Positions 1 through 9,609 are shown, counted from the stretch's first letter. The stretch is 64,000 nt of DNA from Alphaproteobacteria bacterium (GCA_026990035.1 JALSIM010000005.1:124001-188000), one strand, 5' to 3'. Program-made: numbers and translations. Notes: generated by a model from the sequence alone, not told the origin.

Positions 1-1
1 G

Positions 2-1093
2 CTGGAGCCGGTCTCCTTCGCCGAACTGCCCGGCTGGCGGGAAGACGATCCGCTGCCGGCGCTGCCCGCCTTCCGGCGCTCCTGCGCGGTGTTCGAGAAA
101 CGGGATCCCGGACGTCCCATGGGCGCGAAACCCGAGTTCGGGACGATCGGCGACTGGCAGGCCGTCTGCCGCGAGGCGGCGGCCCTGCCGGCGGACGGCA
201 CCGCCCTGCGCCGGTTCTTCGAAGCCCGTTTCACACCCTATCGGATCACCGATCGCGGCGAGCCCGAGGGATTGTTCACGGGCTATTACGAGCCCCTGCT
301 CCGGGGCTCGACGACTCCCGACGAACGGTTCCGCTATCCCCTCTACCGGCGGCCGCCCGAACTGGTGACGGTGGAGCTCGGCGGTTTCGATCCCGAACTC
401 GACGGCAAGCGCATCGCCGGTCGGCTCGAAGGCGGCCGTCTGCTTCCCTTTCCCGATCGCGCGGCGATCGAGGCGGGAGCCCTCGCCGGCCGCGGTCTCG
501 AACTCCTCTGGGTGGACGATCCGATCGCGCTCTTCTTCCTCCACATCCAGGGATCGGGCCAGATCCAACTCACCGACGGGCGCCGCATCCGGGTCGGTTA
601 TGCGGGCTGGAACGGCCGCAAATACTACGCCATCGGCCGGGCCCTGATCGAACGCGGCGCGATCCCCAAGGAGCGGATGTCCCTGTTCGCCATTCGCGAC
701 TGGCTGGAAGCCAATCCCGGGGAGGCGCAGGCGCTCATGAACCGCAATCCCTCCTACGTGTTCTTCCGGGAGCTCACCGGTCTCGATGCGGCGAGCGGAC
801 CCCCGGGGACCATGGGCGTGCCCCTCGCCCCCGGCCGTTCCCTGGCCGTCGACCGGCGCTTCCTACCGCTCGGTTCACCGCTCTGGCTCGACACCACCGC
901 CCCGACGCCCGAGGGCGAGGTGCCGCTGCGGCGTCTGATGGTCGCCCAGGATACCGGCGGAGCGATCAAGGGACCGGTCCGGGGTGACGTGTTCTGGGGC
1001 ACGGGCGAGCTCGCCGAATATCTCGCCGGTCACATGAAGCAACCGGGCCGGCTCTACATCCTGCTGCCGAAGGCGACCGCACCGGGGGTCTGA
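2..1093 (+). CDS. mltA: Membrane-bound lytic murein transglycosylase A, 5' end outside window
   Basis: MltA cleaves the MurNAc-GlcNAc bond of peptidoglycan and leaves 1,6-anhydro ends; it normally sits on the inner face of the outer membrane. The frame is open from base 2. The first start-like codon (GTG at 89) lies inside the family's conserved N-terminal block (an LPGW motif, then AF..SC), so the real start and any lipobox are upstream of the window. About 363 residues are visible. The C-terminal 3D domain is clear, with AQDTGGAIKGP followed by RGDVFWG; this region carries the catalytic aspartate in known MltA proteins. In related bacteria mltA commonly lies beside an Smr gene; here lutABC separates the two. 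Confidence 0.93.
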   Translation: MEPVSFAELPGWREDDPLPALPAFRRSCAVFEKRDPGRPMGAKPEFGTIGDWQAVCREAAALPADGTALRRFFEARFTPYRITDRGEPEGLFTGYYEPLLRGSTTPDERFRYPLYRRPPELVTVELGGFDPELDGKRIAGRLEGGRLLPFPDRAAIEAGALAGRGLELLWVDDPIALFFLHIQGSGQIQLTDGRRIRVGYAGWNGRKYYAIGRALIERGAIPKERMSLFAIRDWLEANPGEAQALMNRNPSYVFFRELTGLDAASGPPGTMGVPLAPGRSLAVDRRFLPLGSPLWLDTTAPTPEGEVPLRRLMVAQDTGGAIKGPVRGDVFWGTGELAEYLAGHMKQPGRLYILLPKATAPGV

Positions 1094-1170
1094 CACGACC
1101 CGCCCGTTGCTCGACCGGCGCTCGATCCGCTACCCTGCCACCGGCAATTCCTCGGGGGGCGCTGTCGTCC

Positions 1171-1941
1171 ATGGCCGAAACCCGCGTCGCACTGTTCGTC
1201 ACCTGTCTCGTGGATCTCTTCCGCCCCTCGGTGGGGTTCGCCGCCCTCGAGCTGCTCGAGCGCAGCGGTGTTTCCGTCTCGATACCCACCGCCCAGACCT
1301 GCTGCGGTCAGCCCGCGTACAACTCCGGCGATCGCGAGACCGCGATCGAACTCGCCCGTCGGATGATCACGCTGTTCGAGCCCTTCGACCATGTGGTCGC
1401 CCCCTCCGGATCCTGTGCGGCGATGCTGCGGTGCCACTACCCGCGGCTGCTGGCCCGGGATTCCACCTGGGCCGGGCGGGCCGAAGCGCTGGCCGAAAAG
1501 ACCTGGGAGCTGACCGCCTTCATGGTCGATGTGGCCGGGGTGACGGCGGTCGACAGCACCCTTTCCGCCCGGGTCACCTACCACGACGGCTGTTCGGGGC
1601 TCCGGGAACTCGGCGTGCGCCGGCAGCCGCGGGAACTGCTGGCGACCGTGGCCGGGCTCGATCTCGCGGAAATGACCGAGCCGGAGACCTGTTGCGGCTT
1701 CGGCGGCACCTTCTGCGTCAAGTATCCGGAAGTTTCGACCAAGATGGTCCGCGACAAGGTCGCGGACATCGAGGGAACCGGCGCCGAGCTCGTGCTCGCC
1801 GGTGATCTCGGTTGTCTTCTCAATATCGCCGGCTGCCTGCGCCGGCGGAGATCCCGGATAGCGGTACGCCATGTCGCCGAAGTGCTGGCCGGCCGTCTCG
1901 ACGCGGCACCGATCGGCGCAGCCCGCGGAGGCGGCAGGTGA
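1171..1941 (+). CDS. lutA: Lactate utilization protein A (CCG-domain Fe-S protein)
   Basis: A 256-residue cytoplasmic protein of the LutA/YkgE family, one of three subunits of the LutABC iron-sulfur L-lactate oxidation complex. Two cysteine-rich CCG motifs are visible: TCCGQPAYNSGD near residue 45 and TCCGFGGTFC near residue 170. Each is preceded by a partner cysteine (TCLVDLF near the N-terminus, YHDGCSG near residue 135). These motifs ligate Fe-S clusters in the heterodisulfide-reductase-like family. The ATG at 1171 matches the family N-terminus (ALFVTCLVD). The stop overlaps the GTG start of lutB by four bases (GTGA), so translation is probably coupled. The lut set lies between mltA and the Smr gene. 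Confidence 0.93.
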   Translation: MAETRVALFVTCLVDLFRPSVGFAALELLERSGVSVSIPTAQTCCGQPAYNSGDRETAIELARRMITLFEPFDHVVAPSGSCAAMLRCHYPRLLARDSTWAGRAEALAEKTWELTAFMVDVAGVTAVDSTLSARVTYHDGCSGLRELGVRRQPRELLATVAGLDLAEMTEPETCCGFGGTFCVKYPEVSTKMVRDKVADIEGTGAELVLAGDLGCLLNIAGCLRRRRSRIAVRHVAEVLAGRLDAAPIGAARGGGR

Positions 1942-3344
1942 CCGCCACGACACCGCTCGGCTTCGGGGAACGGGCACGGGCGGCGCTCGCCGATCCGGGG
2001 CTCGCGCGGGCCCTGCTCTCGATCCGTCGCGGCTGGCCCGAGGCGCGGGCCCGGGCGATCGCGCGGCTGCCCGAGTTCGATGCGCTCCGCGATCACGGAC
2101 GCGAGATCAAGGACCATGTGCTGGCCCATCTCGATCTCTATCTCGAACGTTTCGAGGAGGCCGTACGGGCCAGCGGCGGCGAAGTCCACTGGGCGCGCGA
2201 CGCCGCCGAGGCGCGCCGGACGATTCTCGGGATCTGCCAGCGGGCCGGCGCACGGACGGTGACCAAGAGCAAGAGCATGATCGCCGAGGAGATCGGCCTC
2301 AACGACTGGCTGGAAGCCAACGGCGTCACCCCGGTGGAGACCGACCTCGGCGAGTACATCATCCAGCTCGCGGGGCAGCGGCCGAGCCATCTCGTCGGAC
2401 CCGCCGTCCACATGACCCGTGAGGAGATCACCGAGCTCTTCAGCCGCCATCACGGCACCCCGCCCAGGGAACGGCCGGAGGAACTGGTGGGAGAGGCCCG
2501 AAAGGTCCTGCGGCAACGCTATCTCGAGGCCGATGTCGGCATCACCGGCGCCAATTTCCTGATCGCCGAGAGCGGCTCGGTCGTCACCGTCACCAACGAA
2601 GGCAACGCCGAGCTCACCCACGGTCTGCCGAAAACCCAGATCGTCGTCGCCAGCATCGAGAAGATCGTCCCGACCATGGAGGAGGCCTTCACCCTTCTCC
2701 GCCTGCTCGCCCGCTCCGCCACCGGACAGGAATTCTCCACCTACACGACGGTGGTGACGGGGCCGCGCCGCGAAGACGACCTCGACGGCCCCGAGGCTTT
2801 CCACGTGGTGCTGCTCGACAATGGCCGCAGCGCCATGGTCGGCGGCGAGCTTCGCAGCATGCTGCGCTGCATCCGCTGCGGCGCCTGCCTCAACCACTGT
2901 CCGGTCTATCTGGCGGTGGGTGGTCACGCCTACGGTTCGGTCTATGTCGGACCGATGGGAGCGGTGCTGAGCCCCGTCCTCTACGGGATCGAGCAGGCCC
3001 GGCCCTTACCCGAGGCTTCGAGCTTCTGCGGTCGCTGCGAGGAAGTCTGTCCGGTGCGGATCCCGCTCCCGGCGCTGATGCGCTACTGGCGCGAGGAAGC
3101 CTGGCGCCGCCGCCTGGCGCCGCCGACGGCCCGTTTCGGCATGCGGCTCTGGCGCCATCTCGCGACCCGGCCGAAACTCTATCGGGCGGCGACGGCGATC
3201 GCGATGCGCCTGCTGGCCCTTCTCGCCGGTCGCCGCGGCGCCCTCGCCCGCCTGCCGCTGGCGGGCGGCTGGACAGGGACCCGCGACCTTCCCGCTCCGG
3301 AAGGCGCCACCTTCATGCGCCTGATCGGCAGAAGGATGCGATGA
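1938..3344 (+). CDS. lutB: Lactate utilization protein B (4Fe-4S ferredoxin-type)
   Basis: LutB subunit of the L-lactate oxidizing LutABC complex, 468 residues, the usual family length. The frame stays open further upstream, but the GTG at 1938 overlaps the lutA stop (GTGA) and begins just before the conserved helical region, so it is the likely start. The N-terminal half is an LUD-type domain. Around residues 310-365 two cysteine sets are visible: CIRCGACLNHCP and CGRCEEVCP, typical of two [4Fe-4S] clusters. The arginine-rich C-terminal tail is common in the family. The lutC ATG overlaps the lutB stop (ATGA), which keeps the three subunits in one translationally coupled unit. Confidence 0.94.
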   Translation: MTATTPLGFGERARAALADPGLARALLSIRRGWPEARARAIARLPEFDALRDHGREIKDHVLAHLDLYLERFEEAVRASGGEVHWARDAAEARRTILGICQRAGARTVTKSKSMIAEEIGLNDWLEANGVTPVETDLGEYIIQLAGQRPSHLVGPAVHMTREEITELFSRHHGTPPRERPEELVGEARKVLRQRYLEADVGITGANFLIAESGSVVTVTNEGNAELTHGLPKTQIVVASIEKIVPTMEEAFTLLRLLARSATGQEFSTYTTVVTGPRREDDLDGPEAFHVVLLDNGRSAMVGGELRSMLRCIRCGACLNHCPVYLAVGGHAYGSVYVGPMGAVLSPVLYGIEQARPLPEASSFCGRCEEVCPVRIPLPALMRYWREEAWRRRLAPPTARFGMRLWRHLATRPKLYRAATAIAMRLLALLAGRRGALARLPLAGGWTGTRDLPAPEGATFMRLIGRRMR

Positions 3345-4045
3345 ACGAAGCGAAGAACGAGATCCTGACCCGGCTACAGCGCGCCCTCGTCACCGACGCC
3401 GAGGAGGAGCGCCGCCGGGCCGTGGCGGCCCGTCTTTTCCATCACCGACCGGTGCTCGTTCCGGCCCGCGCGCAGGTCGAAGGGGAAGCGCGGATCGCGC
3501 TCTTCACCGAAATGGCCGAGGCGGTGCAGACCGAGGTGGCGCGCCTCGAGAGCTTCGCCGAGATCGCCACCGCCGCTTCCCGCTATCTCCGCCGGCACAA
3601 TCTCCCGCAGAAGCTGGTCGCCGCTCCCGACCCCATGCTCGATGCCGCCGGCTGGGACCGGCAGCCGCTGTTGCGGGTGCGGCGCGGGAACGCGGGGCCC
3701 GAGGATGCGGTGGGCCTGACCCTGGCTTTCGCCGGCATCGCCGAGACCGGCACGCTGATGCTGGTCTCCGCCCCCGAGCGACCGGTGATGCTCGCCTTCC
3801 TGCCCGAGACCTGCATCGTCGTCCTCCCCCTTTCCCGCCTGGACGGCGCCTACGAGGAGAGCTGGGCGCGGCTGCGGGCGCTTTCCCCGATGCCGCCGCG
3901 GGCGGTCAATCTGGTGACCGGCCCGTCGCGCACCGCCGACATCGCCAACGCCCTCACCCTCGGCGCCCACGGGCCGAAGCGCCTCCTGGTACTGCTGGTG
4001 CCGGAGCCGGAAGCACCGGTGACGGAAGCGGGCGACGATGGGTGA
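3341..4045 (+). CDS. lutC: Lactate utilization protein C (LUD domain)
   Basis: A 234-residue LUD-domain protein, the third subunit of LutABC. The LUD fold is seen in the segment from about residue 120 with GLTLAFAGIAETGTLML, followed by LPETCIVVLPLSRL and the C-terminal GPSRTADIANALTLGAHGP motif, typical of LutC/YkgG proteins. The ATG overlaps the lutB stop by four bases. Its own 3' end overlaps the next gene, an Smr-domain gene, by eight bases. That overlap suggests lut was inserted so that the downstream housekeeping gene is now read with it. No dedicated regulator (LldR/LutR) is visible nearby. Confidence 0.92.
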   Translation: MNEAKNEILTRLQRALVTDAEEERRRAVAARLFHHRPVLVPARAQVEGEARIALFTEMAEAVQTEVARLESFAEIATAASRYLRRHNLPQKLVAAPDPMLDAAGWDRQPLLRVRRGNAGPEDAVGLTLAFAGIAETGTLMLVSAPERPVMLAFLPETCIVVLPLSRLDGAYEESWARLRALSPMPPRAVNLVTGPSRTADIANALTLGAHGPKRLLVLLVPEPEAPVTEAGDDG

Positions 4046-4571
4046 GCGCCACCGCTCGCGGAGCCGCCCTCTGACGCCCGAGGAGCTCGCTCTCTGGCGG
4101 GCGGCGATGCGCGATACCACTCCCTTCGACGGACAGCTCCCGGCGGCGGACGCACCGGCGCCGCCACCCCCGACCGCCGGGGTGGCCCCGGCCACCGCGC
4201 CGCCGGAGCCGAAGGTGCTGCGGCCGCCGCGTTCCGACTCCCGCCATCCCGCCGGCCTCGATCGGCGGAGCTGGCAACGGCTGCGACGCGGGCGTCTGCC
4301 CATCGAGGGTCGGCTCGATCTCCACGGCATGACCCAGGAGGAGGCCTGGCAGGCGCTTCTCGCCTTCATCGACCGGATGCAGGCCAAAGGAGCACGCTGC
4401 GTGCTGGTGATCACCGGCCGCGGCATCCGCACCGGCGGCACCCTGCGACGGGCGACCCCGCGCTGGCTGGAAAGCCCGCCGCTGCGGGAGCGGGTGCTGG
4501 GCTTCGCGACCGCCCGCATCGAGCATGGCGGCGAGGGCGCCCTCTACGTGCTGCTGCGCCGGAGGCGCTGA
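4038..4571 (+). CDS. Smr/MutS2-type DNA endonuclease domain protein
   Basis: A 177-residue protein with a C-terminal Smr domain. The signature LDLHGMTQEEA is near residue 95 and the TGRG turn (VITGRGIRTGG) near residue 130; both are diagnostic of Smr domains, which nick or bind nucleic acid. The N-terminal 70 residues are proline- and alanine-rich and probably disordered. In many alphaproteobacteria this stand-alone Smr gene lies directly after mltA. Here lutABC intervenes and lutC overlaps its start by eight bases. The biological role of stand-alone bacterial Smr proteins is poorly defined. The gene ends three bases from a convergent CoA-transferase gene. Confidence 0.9.
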   Translation: MGERHRSRSRPLTPEELALWRAAMRDTTPFDGQLPAADAPAPPPPTAGVAPATAPPEPKVLRPPRSDSRHPAGLDRRSWQRLRRGRLPIEGRLDLHGMTQEEAWQALLAFIDRMQAKGARCVLVITGRGIRTGGTLRRATPRWLESPPLRERVLGFATARIEHGGEGALYVLLRRRR

Positions 4572-4574
4572 CCT

Positions 4575-5291
4575 TCAGCCGGCGAGCCTGGTCGCGAACA
4601 GCGGGTAGACTTCGGCCATCGCCTCCCGCACCGGTCCGAGGATGCAGGCCCGCCATTCCTCCGGCGGCGGCGCGGTGACGGCCACCCGGCCGGCCAGATC
4701 GAAGGTGAAGCCCGTCTGTGCCCGCACCTCGTCCAGATCCTGGTCGGGATGCAGGCTTTCGAGGAGGAAGCGCCCGTCCCGGAAGGCGAAACGACAGCGC
4801 GGCGTGAGCAACGCCACCGGCCCTCCCTTTCGCCAGACCCCGGGCGGGCCGCTCCCGGGTGCGGTCACGTAATCGACCTTCTCCACCAGCCTGCGCGGGT
4901 CGTGATCGCTGCTGAAGAGGATCAGCCGCGGCACGAGATAGGCCAGATAGGGGGCGCCGAAATTGCCGGCGAACCGGCGGGTGACGCGGCCCTCCGCGAC
5001 GAGGCCCAGGAGATTGACGTTGCCGGCGCCGTCGATCTGCACCCCGCTGAGGAAGAAGGCGTCGATCCGTCCCTGGGCGGCACAATCGAACAACTCCCGG
5101 CCGCCCTCGGTGAACGGGCTGTGGCGGCGGCTGCCGAGAATCGAGACGCGCATCGTTCCCCCTGCGAGCTCGCGCGCCAGCAATGCGCCCGCGGCGGGAA
5201 TGGGCGACAGCGCCCCGACCGCGACATGGCGGCAGCCTTCGAGAAGCCGCGCGACCTCGGCGATCAGCAGCAGGGTCTCTTCCCGGGTCAT
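4575..5291 (-). CDS. CoA-transferase family I, beta subunit
   Basis: A 238-residue protein of the class I CoA-transferase superfamily (glutaconate/3-oxoacid type, beta-like subunit). Visible blocks are SILGSRRHSPFTEGG near residue 50, then FFLSGVQIDGAGNVNLLG near residue 80, and FGAPYLAYLVPRL near residue 110. Its ATG overlaps the alpha-subunit stop (ATGA), as expected for paired subunits of one complex. The SENG catalytic glutamate motif of SCOT-like enzymes is not evident, so the active form could resemble IpdAB-type relatives, which act as hydrolases. The substrate is unknown. The operon with a UxaA-type dehydratase suggests the substrate is a product of a hydroxy- or sugar-acid pathway; that is an inference. 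Confidence 0.85.
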   Translation of the reverse strand: MTREETLLLIAEVARLLEGCRHVAVGALSPIPAAGALLARELAGGTMRVSILGSRRHSPFTEGGRELFDCAAQGRIDAFFLSGVQIDGAGNVNLLGLVAEGRVTRRFAGNFGAPYLAYLVPRLILFSSDHDPRRLVEKVDYVTAPGSGPPGVWRKGGPVALLTPRCRFAFRDGRFLLESLHPDQDLDEVRAQTGFTFDLAGRVAVTAPPPEEWRACILGPVREAMAEVYPLFATRLAG

Positions 5292-6088
5292 GCCGCCAGG
5301 AACTCCGCCAGCATGGCGGCGAATCCGTCTTCGCTCCGGGCCTTCCGGGCGTAGCGCCCGATCCAGTCACGATCCGGCGGGTAGCTTCCCTGCAGGCCCA
5401 CGGGGCGGCCACCCTCGGGAGCTTCGGCGACGGCCTCGACATAGAGTCCCGGGATGGTACCGGCGGCGGTGCGGTCTTCGGCCAGCAGATCCTCTCCGGT
5501 GATCGCCTCGACCGTGACCAGGCAGCGTGCGGCGGCATGGGCCATGGTCATGAGCTCGCGGCGCACGCCGATCCAGACGTTACCGGCGCGATCGGCGAGC
5601 GGCGCGTGAAAGAGGGCGACATCGGGGCGGATCGCGGAAACCAGCAGGATCGGATCGGCTTCGGCGAAGGGGTTGTCGATCACCTTCCAGTCCGGGCGCA
5701 TGGCCGGGAGATCGGAGCCCAGGACCCCGCGCAGCGGGATGAAGGGGATCCCCTTCTCCGCCGCCTGCAGCCCGGCATGGATGGCCGGACAGGTGCTTTC
5801 CCTGACGACGAGCCTGCGCTGCTCCCAGGTCCGCTGGAACGCCGGAGCGAGCCCGTGCTCGCCCAGGGAAATGGCCGCCATCTCGATCTCGGCGACACAG
5901 CCGGCACCGATCAGCAGATCCGCCTGCAGCCCGAGCTGGGGCACGCCGATCAGCCGCAGATCCCGGGCCGGGCGGCGCAGGAGCGCGCGGATCACGGCCA
6001 TCGCGCAGCCCGAATAGTCCGGCGGCAATGCTACCGAGGACCCGTCCGGGATGCGGGAGGCGAGTTCCTCGACCGAAAGCGGGCTCAC
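5288..6088 (-). CDS. CoA-transferase family I, alpha subunit
   Basis: A 266-residue alpha-like subunit of a class I CoA-transferase. The start is the GTG at 6088, which overlaps the stop of the upstream UxaA gene by four bases (GTGA). The longer open frame upstream is the antisense-free shadow of that gene. The N-terminal IPDGSSVALP block matches the glycine-rich CoA-binding start of these proteins. LLIGAGCVAEIEMAAISLGEHG and ADRAGNVWIG are also typical of the family. The protein pairs with the beta subunit encoded next. Together with the dehydratase it forms a three-gene unit, all linked by four-base overlaps. Confidence 0.85.
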   Translation of the reverse strand: MSPLSVEELASRIPDGSSVALPPDYSGCAMAVIRALLRRPARDLRLIGVPQLGLQADLLIGAGCVAEIEMAAISLGEHGLAPAFQRTWEQRRLVVRESTCPAIHAGLQAAEKGIPFIPLRGVLGSDLPAMRPDWKVIDNPFAEADPILLVSAIRPDVALFHAPLADRAGNVWIGVRRELMTMAHAAARCLVTVEAITGEDLLAEDRTAAGTIPGLYVEAVAEAPEGGRPVGLQGSYPPDRDWIGRYARKARSEDGFAAMLAEFLAA

Positions 6089-7611
6089 ATCACGGCGCCG
6101 ATCTGCCAGGGCACGAACTCGTGATCGCCGATCCCCAGCGCCTCGCTCCTGGTACGGCGGCCGGACGCCACCTCGAGCAGGGTCTCGAAGATGCGTTCCC
6201 CGACCTCGGCCACCGTCTCGACCCCATCGGCGATGGTCCCGCAGTTGATGTCCATGTCGTCGCGCATGCGCTCGTACATGGGCGTGTTGGTGGCGAGCTT
6301 GAGGCTGGGGACCGGCTTGAAGCCGAAACAGGAACCGCGACCGGTGGTGAAGGCGATGATGTTGGCCCCGGAGGCCACCTGGCCGGTCACCGAGCAGGGA
6401 TCGTAGCCCGGACTGTCCATGAACACGAAGCCCCGGCTGGTGACCGGCTCGGCATAGTCGTAGACGCCGCAGAGGTTGGTGCTGCCGCCCTTGGAAGCCG
6501 CCCCCAAGGATTTCTCGAGGATGGTGGTGAGCCCGCCCGCCTTGTTGCCGGGCGAGGGGTTGTTGTTCATCTCGCCGCCGTTGCGGCGGGTGTATTCTTC
6601 CCACCAGCGGATCTGGGCGACCAGCTTCTCTCCCACCTCCCGGCTCACCGCCCGGCGGGTCAGCAAATGCTCGGCGCCGTAGATCTCCGGGGTCTCCGCG
6701 AGGATGGCGGTGCCGCCCTGGGCCACCAACAGATCGGCCGCATGGCCCAGCGCCGGATTGGCGGTGATCCCCGAATAGGCGTCCGAGCCGCCGCATTGCA
6801 GCGCCAGGCACAGTTCGCCGGCGGCCACCGGCTCGCGGCGGGCGGCCCCGGCATGGGGCAGCATCTCGGCGATCATGGCGATCGCCCGCTCGACGGTGAC
6901 CGCGGTGCCGCCGGTCTCCTGCAGGGTCGTGCTGCGCAGCAACGGCCCCGGTTGCAGCCCGTAGGCTTCCATCAGGAAGGAAATCTGGTTGACCTCGCAC
7001 CCCAGACCGATCAGCAGCACGCCGGCGAGGTTGGGATGGCGGACGAAGCCCCAGAGAGTGCGCTGCAGGGCGGCGAATCCCTCCCCGCGGTCGGCCATGC
7101 CGCAGCCGGTGCCGTGGGTCAGAGCGACGATGCCGTCGACCTCGGGATACTGGGCCAGCAGCTCGCGGGGAAAACGCTCGCGCACCATCTGGCAGACGGT
7201 GGCCGAGCAGTTCACGGTGGAGAGAACGCCGATGAAGTTGCGGGTGCCCACCCGACCGTCCTCGCGCAGATAGCCCATGAAGCTGTGCCGCTCGGCCTCG
7301 GGCACCATCGCGGTGGGCCGCACATCCCGGCCGAACGCATAGTCGCGGGCGAAATCCCGCATCTCCACATTGTGGGTATGGACATGTTCACCCGGGGCGA
7401 TGTCGGATGCCGCGAAGCCGATGATCTGGCCGTATTTGCGGATCGGCTCGCCGCGGGCGATCGGCCGCGTGGCGATCTTGTGCCCGGCCGGGATCTCCCG
7501 ACGGGTGACCACCCCTTCGGCGGACAGTTCCGTTTCCGCGGCCAGCCGGTGCCGCGCCACCACCACATTGTCCTCGGCGTGAAGCCGGATGATCGGCTGA
7601 ATCCCGTGCAT
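6085..7611 (-). CDS. UxaA family hydro-lyase (altronate/galactarate dehydratase-like)
   Basis: A 508-residue full-length UxaA-family protein: an N-terminal SAF domain (about residues 1-90) fused to the large catalytic domain. Diagnostic stretches are VHTHNVE near residue 80, LIGLGCEVNQ near residue 210, CGGSDAYSGITANPALG near residue 285, and FTTGRGSCFGFKPVPSLK near residue 430. Family members are iron-dependent dehydratases of sugar acids (altronate, galactarate) or, in related forms, sulfolactate lyases. The exact substrate cannot be read from the sequence. No uxaB, uxaC or sugar-acid transporter lies nearby. The partner is instead a CoA-transferase pair, an unusual context for a classic altronate dehydratase. 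Confidence 0.87.
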   Translation of the reverse strand: MHGIQPIIRLHAEDNVVVARHRLAAETELSAEGVVTRREIPAGHKIATRPIARGEPIRKYGQIIGFAASDIAPGEHVHTHNVEMRDFARDYAFGRDVRPTAMVPEAERHSFMGYLREDGRVGTRNFIGVLSTVNCSATVCQMVRERFPRELLAQYPEVDGIVALTHGTGCGMADRGEGFAALQRTLWGFVRHPNLAGVLLIGLGCEVNQISFLMEAYGLQPGPLLRSTTLQETGGTAVTVERAIAMIAEMLPHAGAARREPVAAGELCLALQCGGSDAYSGITANPALGHAADLLVAQGGTAILAETPEIYGAEHLLTRRAVSREVGEKLVAQIRWWEEYTRRNGGEMNNNPSPGNKAGGLTTILEKSLGAASKGGSTNLCGVYDYAEPVTSRGFVFMDSPGYDPCSVTGQVASGANIIAFTTGRGSCFGFKPVPSLKLATNTPMYERMRDDMDINCGTIADGVETVAEVGERIFETLLEVASGRRTRSEALGIGDHEFVPWQIGAVM

Positions 7612-7704
7612 CGCGAAGCCCTCCCCCGTGAGCGCCGAGCATAGCGCGATCCCCCGCGGGCGTCAGTCGGCGAGCCGCGGTCGTTCGGCCTCGGCCGTGC
7701 GCGC

Positions 7705-9603
7705 TCAGGCCACGCGGCGGCGGGTGGAGCCGCGGCCGCGGCCGTTGCGCTCCGGCTCGAACAGGGCCGAAAGCTGGCCCAGCATGGCGCCGCCGAGCTG
7801 CTCCGGATCGGAGATGGTGACCGCCCGGCGGTAGTAGCGGGTGACGTCGTGGCCGATGCCGATCGCCAGCAGCTCCACTTCCGAACGGCTTTCGATCCAG
7901 GCGATCACCTCCCGCAGATGCCTTTCGAGATAGTTGCCGGGATTGGCCGAAAGGGTACTGTCGTCGACCGGCGCGCCGTCGGAGATGACCATCAGGATGC
8001 GCCGCTGTTCGGGCCGGGCGAGGAGGCGCTGATGGGCCCAGAGGATGGCCTCGCCGTCGATGTTCTCCTTCAGGAGCCCTTCCCGCAGCATCAGCCCGAG
8101 CCCGCGCCGCGCGCGCCGCCAGGGCGCATCCGCCGCCTTGTAGACGATGTGCCGCAGATCGTTGAGCCGCCCGGGCTGCGGCGGCTTTCCGGCCTTCAGC
8201 CAGGCCTCGCGCGACTGCCCGCCCTTCCAGGCGCGGGTGGTGAAGCCCAGGATCTCGACCTTGACCCCGCAGCGCTCGAGGGTGCGGGCGAGGATCTCGG
8301 CGCTCATCGCGGCGATGGTGATGGGCCGGCCGCGCATCGAGCCGGAATTGTCGATCAGCAGGCTCACCACCGTGTCGCGGAACTCGGTTTCCTTCTCCTG
8401 CTTGTAGGAGAGCGGTGTCGTGGGATTGGCCACCACCCGGGCGAGCCGGGCGGTATCGAGGATGCCTTCCTCGAGATCGAAGCTCCAGGAGCGCTGCTGC
8501 TGGGCCAGAAGCTTGCGCTGGAGGCGGTTGGCGATCCGCCCGATCATGTTCTCGTAGCGGGCCAGATAGTGATCGAGCTGGCTCCTCAGCCGGGCGAGCT
8601 CGCTCGGCCCGCACAGCTCCTCCACCTCCACCACCTCGTCGAAGGCGGTGGTGTAGATCCGATAGGCGGAGGCCTCCCCGGCGGGCGGACGGTAGTTCGC
8701 CCGATCCGGGCGGCTGTCTTCATCCTCCCCTCCGCCGGGCTCGCTTTCGCCGGGGGCGGTCTCGGCCTCGGCGGCGACGTCCCGCTCCTCTCCCGCCTCG
8801 CGACGGATCTCGCTCTCCTCGCCACGCTCCTCGCCGCCGCTCTCGGCCTCCTGCCCCTCGCCGCTGCCGGCTTCGCCTTCACCCGCCGCCTGCTGCTCCT
8901 CCTCGTCCCGATCGCCCTCGGCCCGTTCCGCCTCCGGCGGCTCCTCGAGCTCCTCGGCGAGGCCGAGCTCGCTCAACAGTTCGCGCACCCGGCGGGCGTA
9001 GCCCTCCTGGTCACCGAGCAGCTCCTCGAGGGCCGGCAGCTCGGCGGCGAGATGCCGTTCGAGCCACTCGCGCCAGCCGTCGAGCTGCAGCCGCTGGAGG
9101 GCGGAGAGCTCGAAGCCCAGAATCCGTTCCCGGGCGTAGAGATCGATGATCTCGGCCACGGTCGCGTCGCGTCCCGCCTGCTCGGCCAGGGCATTGCCGC
9201 CGTGGCGGGCGCGATAGAGCTCCTCCAGATTGCCGCGCACGCCGGCGTAGCGCCGGGCGCCGAGCGCCTCGATGCGGATCTGCTCCAGGGTCTCGTAGAC
9301 CTGACCGGCGAGTTCCGTCCGGGGGGCCCAGCGCCGATGCGTCGCCGGATCGTGGTAGCGCAACCGCAGAGCCGTGCTGTCCGCCTCGCCGCGTACGCGG
9401 CCCACTTCCAGCGGCGACATCTCGGGACGCGGCGGGGCGATGCGGATGGTCTCGCCCTCGCCGCCGCTGTTGCGCCGGGCGGGGCGGAAGCTCACTTGCA
9501 ACCCCGGTCGCCGGGCCACGGCGCGCAACGCCGCACCCACCGCCCGCTCGAAGGCTTCGAGAGAGCCGCCCGCCCTGTCCGTCCGCTCGAACGACACCGT
9601 CAC
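7705..9603 (-). CDS. cobT: Cobaltochelatase subunit CobT
   Basis: CobT of the ATP-dependent CobNST complex, which inserts cobalt into hydrogenobyrinate a,c-diamide in aerobic cobalamin synthesis. The protein has 632 residues, the usual size. It has three parts: a helical N-terminal domain, a long highly acidic Glu-rich linker (about residues 225-310), and a C-terminal von Willebrand A domain. The VWA metal-binding (MIDAS) motif appears as IDNSGSMRG near residue 418 and VISDGAP near residue 540. It lies six bases downstream of cobS on the same strand. CobN, the large chelating subunit, is not in the window. Confidence 0.95.
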   Translation of the reverse strand: MTVSFERTDRAGGSLEAFERAVGAALRAVARRPGLQVSFRPARRNSGGEGETIRIAPPRPEMSPLEVGRVRGEADSTALRLRYHDPATHRRWAPRTELAGQVYETLEQIRIEALGARRYAGVRGNLEELYRARHGGNALAEQAGRDATVAEIIDLYARERILGFELSALQRLQLDGWREWLERHLAAELPALEELLGDQEGYARRVRELLSELGLAEELEEPPEAERAEGDRDEEEQQAAGEGEAGSGEGQEAESGGEERGEESEIRREAGEERDVAAEAETAPGESEPGGGEDEDSRPDRANYRPPAGEASAYRIYTTAFDEVVEVEELCGPSELARLRSQLDHYLARYENMIGRIANRLQRKLLAQQQRSWSFDLEEGILDTARLARVVANPTTPLSYKQEKETEFRDTVVSLLIDNSGSMRGRPITIAAMSAEILARTLERCGVKVEILGFTTRAWKGGQSREAWLKAGKPPQPGRLNDLRHIVYKAADAPWRRARRGLGLMLREGLLKENIDGEAILWAHQRLLARPEQRRILMVISDGAPVDDSTLSANPGNYLERHLREVIAWIESRSEVELLAIGIGHDVTRYYRRAVTISDPEQLGGAMLGQLSALFEPERNGRGRGSTRRRVA

Positions 9604-9609
9604 CCCGGT

